DNA of 64,000 nt, from assembly GCA_035552155.1 (NCBI GenBank), contig DASZLX010000050.1, positions 352,682-416,681 of the forward strand. The letters run 5' to 3'. The position numbers were made by a program, and so were the translations under genes. Below, piece by piece: positions 59,880-64,000 of this stretch. Below the pieces are notes generated by a model, which made no database searches, was not told the DNA's origin, and saw only the letters and a list, made by a program, of their open reading frames with translations. The DNA is from DASXHY01 sp035552155. GTDB taxonomy: Bacteria > Verrucomicrobiota > Verrucomicrobiia > Limisphaerales > DASXHY01. Positions within the stretch are counted from its first letter, which is position 1. The number at the start of each line of letters is the position of its first letter.

Positions 59880-61415
59880 ATGGCTGAACCGAAGACCGCC
59901 GAATTGATGGACAAAATCGTTTCGCTCTGCAAACGACGCGGATTTATTTTTCAATCGTCCGAGATTTACGGCGGCATCAACGGCTTCTGGGACTACGGCC
60001 CGCTGGGCGTCGAACTGCGCAAAAACATCCGCGACTGCTGGTGGAACGACATGGTGCGCTCCCGCGATGACGTGGTGGGCCTCGAATCGTCCATCATCAT
60101 GCACCCGAAAGTCTGGGAGGCGTCCGGGCACGTGGGCGGGTTCACAGACCCGATGGTGGATTGCAAAGTTTCCAAGCAGCGGTTTCGCGCGGACCAGATT
60201 TTTTTTGCGGCGATTGTGGTGGACGGCAAAAATGTGGGTTACGTGACGGTGTTGGAGAGCGAGCGAATCGCCGAGGAACTTCAGGAGAAGGCCGAAACGT
60301 TCAAACGCAAGAAAGCCATCCAGGGCAAACTCGAGCCGGTGCAGGCGCGCGATTTCACGGACGCGAAACCGGAAGAAATCCCGCTGATTCCTTCGCCGGC
60401 CACCGGCGAACCCGGCAGCCTCACGCCGCCGCGCGCGTTCAACATGATGTTTGAAACGTACGTGGGCGCGCTGCGCGACGAATCGGCGGTTGCGTATCTG
60501 CGGCCGGAAACGGCGCAGGGAATGTTCGTGGATTTCAAAGCCGTTCTCGACACGGGCCGGGTGAAGATTCCGTTTGGCATTGCCCAGGTCGGCAAATCCT
60601 TTCGCAACGAAATCACGCCGCGCAATTTCATTTTCCGCAGCCGCGAATTCGAGCAGATGGAGATGGAGTATTTCATCAGCGATGATGACGATTGGGCCAA
60701 GTGGCATCGTTATTGGATCGATTGGTGCCGCGAATGGCTGGTTTCGGTGGGCATTCCGGCGTCCTCGCTTTCGGAATATAATCATCCGAAGGAAAAACTG
60801 GCCTTTTACTCCCGGGGCACGACGGATCTCATGTTCAATTATCCCTTCGGCGTGCAGGAACTGTGGGGCATCGCCGCGCGGGGTGATTACGATCTTACCC
60901 AGCACAGCAAGGCGAGCGGGCAGCCGATGGAGTATTTCGACGACGTGAAAAAGAAGCGCTATGTGCCGCATGTCATCGAGCCGGCGGTGGGCGTCGATCG
61001 CATCCTGCTGGCGATCTTGTGCAGCGCTTATTGCGAAGACCAGGCGCCGGATGAAAAAGGAAACATGGAATCGCGCGTGGTGATGAAGTTTCATCCGCGC
61101 ATTGCGCCGATCAAAGTCGCCGTGTTTCCGCTGCTGAAAAACAAGCCCGACCTGGTGAAGAAAGCGCAGGAGGTGCGCGATTTGCTGCGTCCCTACATGA
61201 CGGTTTTTTATGATGAGGCGGGCGCGATTGGCCGGCGGTATCGGCGGCAGGATGAAGTGGGCACGCCGTTTGGGGTGACCATTGATTTCGACACGCTGGG
61301 CGAAAAGGGCCCGGAACTGGCCGACACGGTCACGCTGCGCGAGCGCGACACGATGAAACAGGAGCGAATCAAAATTTCCGAGCTGCTGCCGAGATTGATT
61401 GAAAAGGTCCGTTGA
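59880..61415 (+). CDS. glyQS: Glycyl-tRNA synthetase (alpha2 class II type)
   Basis: Charges tRNA-Gly. 511 residues, the dimeric archaeal/eukaryal-like form. ELMDKIVSLCKRRGFIFQSS with EIYGGINGFWDYGPLGVEL is the family N-terminus; VAYLRPETAQGMFVDFK is motif 2 neighbourhood; GIAQVGKSFRNEITPRNFIF is class II motif 2; EFEQMEMEYF, VIEPAVGVDRILLAILC is motif 3; the C-terminal anticodon-binding domain ends ISELLPRLIEKVR. The ATG of the next gene overlaps the stop by one base. Confidence 0.96.
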   Translation: MAEPKTAELMDKIVSLCKRRGFIFQSSEIYGGINGFWDYGPLGVELRKNIRDCWWNDMVRSRDDVVGLESSIIMHPKVWEASGHVGGFTDPMVDCKVSKQRFRADQIFFAAIVVDGKNVGYVTVLESERIAEELQEKAETFKRKKAIQGKLEPVQARDFTDAKPEEIPLIPSPATGEPGSLTPPRAFNMMFETYVGALRDESAVAYLRPETAQGMFVDFKAVLDTGRVKIPFGIAQVGKSFRNEITPRNFIFRSREFEQMEMEYFISDDDDWAKWHRYWIDWCREWLVSVGIPASSLSEYNHPKEKLAFYSRGTTDLMFNYPFGVQELWGIAARGDYDLTQHSKASGQPMEYFDDVKKKRYVPHVIEPAVGVDRILLAILCSAYCEDQAPDEKGNMESRVVMKFHPRIAPIKVAVFPLLKNKPDLVKKAQEVRDLLRPYMTVFYDEAGAIGRRYRRQDEVGTPFGVTIDFDTLGEKGPELADTVTLRERDTMKQERIKISELLPRLIEKVR

Positions 61416-61954
61416 TGGCCGACGTTGCCCAAAACGTGAAGACGACCGCGGAGACAAAACGCGCGCCCACGTTGTACTTCATTATTGTCTTCAAGCTGGC
61501 CAAGGGCGCGCTGGCGCTCTTGCTGGCCTTTGGTGTTTACAAGCTCGCCGGCAAGGACCTGCAGGGTCTATTCGACCGCTTGCTGCGCTTCATTCATCTC
61601 GATCCCGAAAATCGATTCCTGTCGGACGTCGGCGATCACTTGGATGACATCACGCCGGCGAACGTGCGCTGGGTCGCCACGGGAACATTCCTCTACAGTC
61701 TTTTTTCCCTGGTGGAAGGCATTGGGTTGATGTTCCGCGTGCCCTGGGCCGGGTGGCTGACGATCGGGGAGTCGGCATTTTTTATTCCGATCGAAGTGTT
61801 CGAACTGGTGCATCACCATGAACTCATGAAGCGCGGAGTGCTGGAGCATCCGGTGCCGGGCTTTTATTGGAAGGTGGGCATGATTCTGGGCCTGAATATT
61901 TTAATCCTCTGGTATCTCTTCCAGAACCGCGCGCGGTTGTTCAAACATCATTAG
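61415..61954 (+). CDS. DUF2127 membrane protein
   Basis: A 179-residue inner-membrane protein with four helices (LYFIIVFKLAKGALALLLAF, WVATGTFLYSLFSLVEGIGL, WAGWLTIGESAFFIPIEVFE, VGMILGLNILILWYLF). The start is the ATG at 61415, overlapping the glyQS stop (TGATG); the alternative TTG at 61412 adds one residue. DUF2127 is a known family of unknown function. The coupling to glyQS suggests co-expression only. Confidence 0.85.
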   Translation: MADVAQNVKTTAETKRAPTLYFIIVFKLAKGALALLLAFGVYKLAGKDLQGLFDRLLRFIHLDPENRFLSDVGDHLDDITPANVRWVATGTFLYSLFSLVEGIGLMFRVPWAGWLTIGESAFFIPIEVFELVHHHELMKRGVLEHPVPGFYWKVGMILGLNILILWYLFQNRARLFKHH

Positions 61955-62047
61955 GTCTGAAATTCGTTCTGCGGAGCTTGGAATAAAAGCCAGTTGATTT
62001 CATTTACGGCGCGACCGAGAATCTGAGGGGGTCTCAAGATAATTGCT

Positions 62048-63004
62048 ATGCATACGACTGACGTTTCCTCGTGGAAGCACGAACATAATTTCCTGCCGGA
62101 TACCTCATCCGCTGAGAAGCGCACACACAAAGTAATCGTGCTCACCGTCATCATGATGGTGGTGGAAATCACAGCCGGCACCATTCTTCATTCGATGGCC
62201 TTGCTTGCCGACGGCTGGCATATGAGCACGCACGTGGCGGCGTTCGTTCTCACGGCGCTGGCTTATTACTTTGGACGACGGCACGCGAAAGATGCGCAGT
62301 TCACTTTCGGCACCGGCAAGGTGGGAGTGCTGGGTGGTTTTACAAGTGCGATTGTTCTGTCAGGGGTGGCCCTGGCCATGGCGGCGGAATCCATTCATCG
62401 GCTCATTGCCCCGGCGGCGATTCATTTTCGCGAGGCAATCATCATCGCGGCCGTGGGATTGGTGGTGAATATTGTCTCCGCGTTGATTTTAAAGGATGAC
62501 CCGCATCACCATCATCACGGCCATGGCCACGATCACGCCCATGGTGCGCCGCATCACGATTTGAATATGCGCGCGGCGTATCTGCACGTCCTGGCGGATG
62601 CATTCACATCGGTGCTGGCCATCACCGCATTGACCCTGGGTTATTTCTTTGGCTGGGTCTGGCTTGACCCCGTGATGGGCCTGGTGGGCACGGTGGTCAT
62701 CGTGTCCTGGGCTTACACGTTGCTGCGCGACACGAGTTCGATTCTTTTGGATCGAATTCCGGCGCACACCGATTTGCCGGTGGTCATCCGTGAAGGTATC
62801 GAGAACGATGGTGATTCGAAGATAACCGATTTGCATATCTGGCAAGTGGGCGCCGGCAAATTCGCGGCGATCATCAGCGTGGTCGCGCATCATCCCAAAA
62901 CGCCGGAGGAATATCGGGCGGCCTTGACGATTCACGAAGAACTGGTTCATGTAACAGTGGAAACGCAGAAGTGCCATGAGCATCCAAATGTCAGCTGCGC
63001 CTGA
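62048..63004 (+). CDS. dmeF: Cation diffusion facilitator (DmeF-like Co/Ni exporter)
   Basis: A 318-residue CDF protein with six membrane helices. Helix 2 has HSMALLADGWHMSTHVAAF (H-x-x-x-D metal site) and helix 5 has YLHVLADAFTSVLAI (H-x-x-x-D). A His-rich cytoplasmic loop (HHHHHGHGHDHAHG) lies between helices 4 and 5. The C-terminal cytoplasmic domain ends in QKCHEHPNVSCA. The His-rich loop and helix motifs resemble DmeF (cobalt, nickel). It precedes larB, a nickel-cofactor gene, which supports nickel or cobalt as the ion. Confidence 0.88.
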   Translation: MHTTDVSSWKHEHNFLPDTSSAEKRTHKVIVLTVIMMVVEITAGTILHSMALLADGWHMSTHVAAFVLTALAYYFGRRHAKDAQFTFGTGKVGVLGGFTSAIVLSGVALAMAAESIHRLIAPAAIHFREAIIIAAVGLVVNIVSALILKDDPHHHHHGHGHDHAHGAPHHDLNMRAAYLHVLADAFTSVLAITALTLGYFFGWVWLDPVMGLVGTVVIVSWAYTLLRDTSSILLDRIPAHTDLPVVIREGIENDGDSKITDLHIWQVGAGKFAAIISVVAHHPKTPEEYRAALTIHEELVHVTVETQKCHEHPNVSCA

Positions 63005-63067
63005 TTTCTTTTATGGTTGGAGTCTAAGAAAACGTTTTCCCGCGTGACCCTTTGAAGTTTTTGTGGC

Positions 63068-63844
63068 ATGGTGCGGCGCGTGACGATTACCGAAGCGATT
63101 CAACTCCTGGAAAAATTTCGCGCCGGCGGTGTGGGCCGTGACGAAGTCGTAAGGGCTTTCCAGGCCGCGCCGGTGGCGGACATCGGTTTCGCGCAGGTGG
63201 ACGTGCATCGCGCCTTGCGCAAGGGATTTCCGGAAGTGATTTTTGGCGCGGGCAAAACGCCGCAGCAGGTTTTGAAAATCGCGGGTAAACTTCTCGAGCA
63301 CGACCAAAATGTGCTGGCCACCCGGATTACGCCCGAGCACGCGCGTGTCCTGCGGAAAAAATTCAAGCGCGCCGTGCATCACGAGCTGGCGCGCTGTGTG
63401 ACGATTGAAAAAAAGCCGCTGCCCAAACGTCCGGGAACCATCGCCGTGGCGTGCGCCGGCACGAGCGATTTGGCGGTGGCGGAGGAAGCGGCGGTGACGG
63501 CGGAAATCATGGGCAACCGGGTGGAGCGGATCTGCGACGTGGGCGTAGCGGGAGTGCACCGGTTGCTGAGCCGGATCGAAACGATTCGCAGCGCGAATGT
63601 GATTATCGTGGTGGCAGGCATGGAAGGTGCGTTGCCGAGCGTGGTGGCGGGGTTGGTGTCGAAGCCGGTGATCGCGGTGCCGACGAGTGTGGGGTACGGC
63701 GCGAGTTTTGGCGGCCTGGCGGCGTTGCTCGGAATGCTGAACAGTTGCGGCAGCGGCGTGACGGTGGTGAATATTGACAATGGATTTGGCGCGGGTTATG
63801 CCGCAGGGCAGATCAATGCATTGGCATGTAACGGCGGTCTGTGA
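63068..63844 (+). CDS. larB: Nickel pincer cofactor biosynthesis protein LarB
   Basis: Carboxylates and hydrolyses nicotinate adenine dinucleotide, the first step to the nickel pincer nucleotide of lactate racemase. 258 residues: an N-terminal helical part (DIGFAQVDVHRALRKGFPEV, FGAGKTPQQV), then a PurE/AIR carboxylase-like domain (IAVACAGTSDLAVAEEAAVT, VGVAGVHRLLSRIETI, VVAGMEGALPSVVAGLVSKP, VIAVPTSVGYGASFGGLAAL). LarC follows by 20 bases. LarE and the user enzyme (LarA) are not in the window. Confidence 0.94.
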   Translation: MVRRVTITEAIQLLEKFRAGGVGRDEVVRAFQAAPVADIGFAQVDVHRALRKGFPEVIFGAGKTPQQVLKIAGKLLEHDQNVLATRITPEHARVLRKKFKRAVHHELARCVTIEKKPLPKRPGTIAVACAGTSDLAVAEEAAVTAEIMGNRVERICDVGVAGVHRLLSRIETIRSANVIIVVAGMEGALPSVVAGLVSKPVIAVPTSVGYGASFGGLAALLGMLNSCGSGVTVVNIDNGFGAGYAAGQINALACNGGL

Positions 63845-63864
63845 TCGACGTTACGTGATATGAG

Positions 63865-64000
63865 ATGAAAACTCTTTACCTCGATATCTTCAGCGGCATC
63901 AGCGGCGATATGTTTATCGGCGCTCTGTTGGATCTCGGAATTGACGCGCATCAGTTCGAGCATGAATTGGAGAAATTGCGCTTGGATGGTTATCACCTTC
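63865..64000 (+). CDS. larC: LarC (nickel insertion protein), N-terminal part, cut by the window edge
   Basis: The frame from the ATG at 63865 reads MKTLYLDIFSGISGDMFIGA, then LLDLGIDAHQFEHELEKLRL. The D-x-x-S-G-I-S-G-D-M start is diagnostic of LarC, the CTP-dependent nickel-inserting cyclometallase. Only about 45 codons are visible. It forms an operon with larB. Confidence 0.93.
   Translation, partial: MKTLYLDIFSGISGDMFIGALLDLGIDAHQFEHELEKLRLDGYHL

Noticed and set aside
59868..61457. 529-codon open frame on the minus strand
   Set aside because: Antisense to glycyl-tRNA synthetase, His/Arg/Phe rich, no motifs.

Overview
The window reads as a chromosomal segment of a free-living member of the Verrucomicrobiota, closest in style to the Pedosphaera/Limisphaerales group. 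The reasons are the mix of large exported beta-rich proteins that share a Y.(I/V)Q.S.(D/N)L..W ... FYR module, a DUF1559-like pseudopilin with a RAFTLMELLVVI leader, a folP-cdaA-cdaR-glmM cluster, many dispersed REP-like and foldback repeats between genes, and cellulase-type glycoside hydrolases. This is inference from gene style; no rRNA gene is present. Most of the window is GC-rich; the two islands described below are visibly less so (about 50-53% in sampled lines against about 60% in sampled neighbours).

Layout. 1-4.4 kb: end of a surface-polysaccharide cluster (O-antigen polymerase/ligase, GT9, GT4, GDP-mannose 3,5-epimerase-like enzyme). 5.2-9.2 kb: island A, an XRE regulator divergent from a two-gene operon for an exported caspase-like protein and an exported partner, then a convergent lipoprotein. 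9.6-15.4 kb: a tandem-SGNH exported protein and two more glycosyltransferases. 15.6-22.4 kb: tRNA-Arg, an MFS transporter behind an attenuator-like hairpin, glmM-cdaR-cdaA-folP (c-di-AMP, cell wall and folate), a VOC protein and a DedA protein. 22.4-31.2 kb: a phosphopantetheinyl transferase, a GT2-nucleotidyltransferase fusion with an AP-superfamily hydrolase, and an overlapping operon for GT4, uridine kinase-like protein, STAS protein, HATPase-GAF-PP2C protein and a receiver. 31.3-41 kb: outer-membrane protein, uracil-DNA glycosylase, esterase lipoprotein, alcohol dehydrogenase, GH9 cellulase, and a small ArsR-controlled operon. 41.3-44.4 kb: KaiC-like ATPase, histidine kinase and receiver. 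44.4-48.0 kb: a cobalamin riboswitch with a terminator platform upstream of an exported protein and a pseudopilin. 48.1-51.4 kb: island B, with the same plan as island A. 51.6-64 kb: hybrid kinase, RRM protein, TetR and SDR genes, dolichol-phosphate-mannose-synthase-like GT, GH5, trigger factor, glycyl-tRNA synthetase, DUF2127 protein, CDF metal exporter, larB and the start of larC.

Two observations are the best candidates for undescribed biology. First, islands A and B are unlike in sequence but share one plan: a single-domain XRE regulator, a palindromic candidate operator in the divergent promoter region, a ~700-residue exported protein ending in a domain with a His-Gly and a Cys spaced as in clan CD (caspase/gingipain-like) peptidases, and a 4-base stop/start overlap with a smaller exported or membrane-anchored partner. 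Second, a cobalamin riboswitch controls an exported 738-residue protein plus a pseudopilin, which suggests a vitamin B12-linked surface system. A third theme is repeats: REP-like elements lie in frame inside two genes, and five intergenic foldback elements occur.
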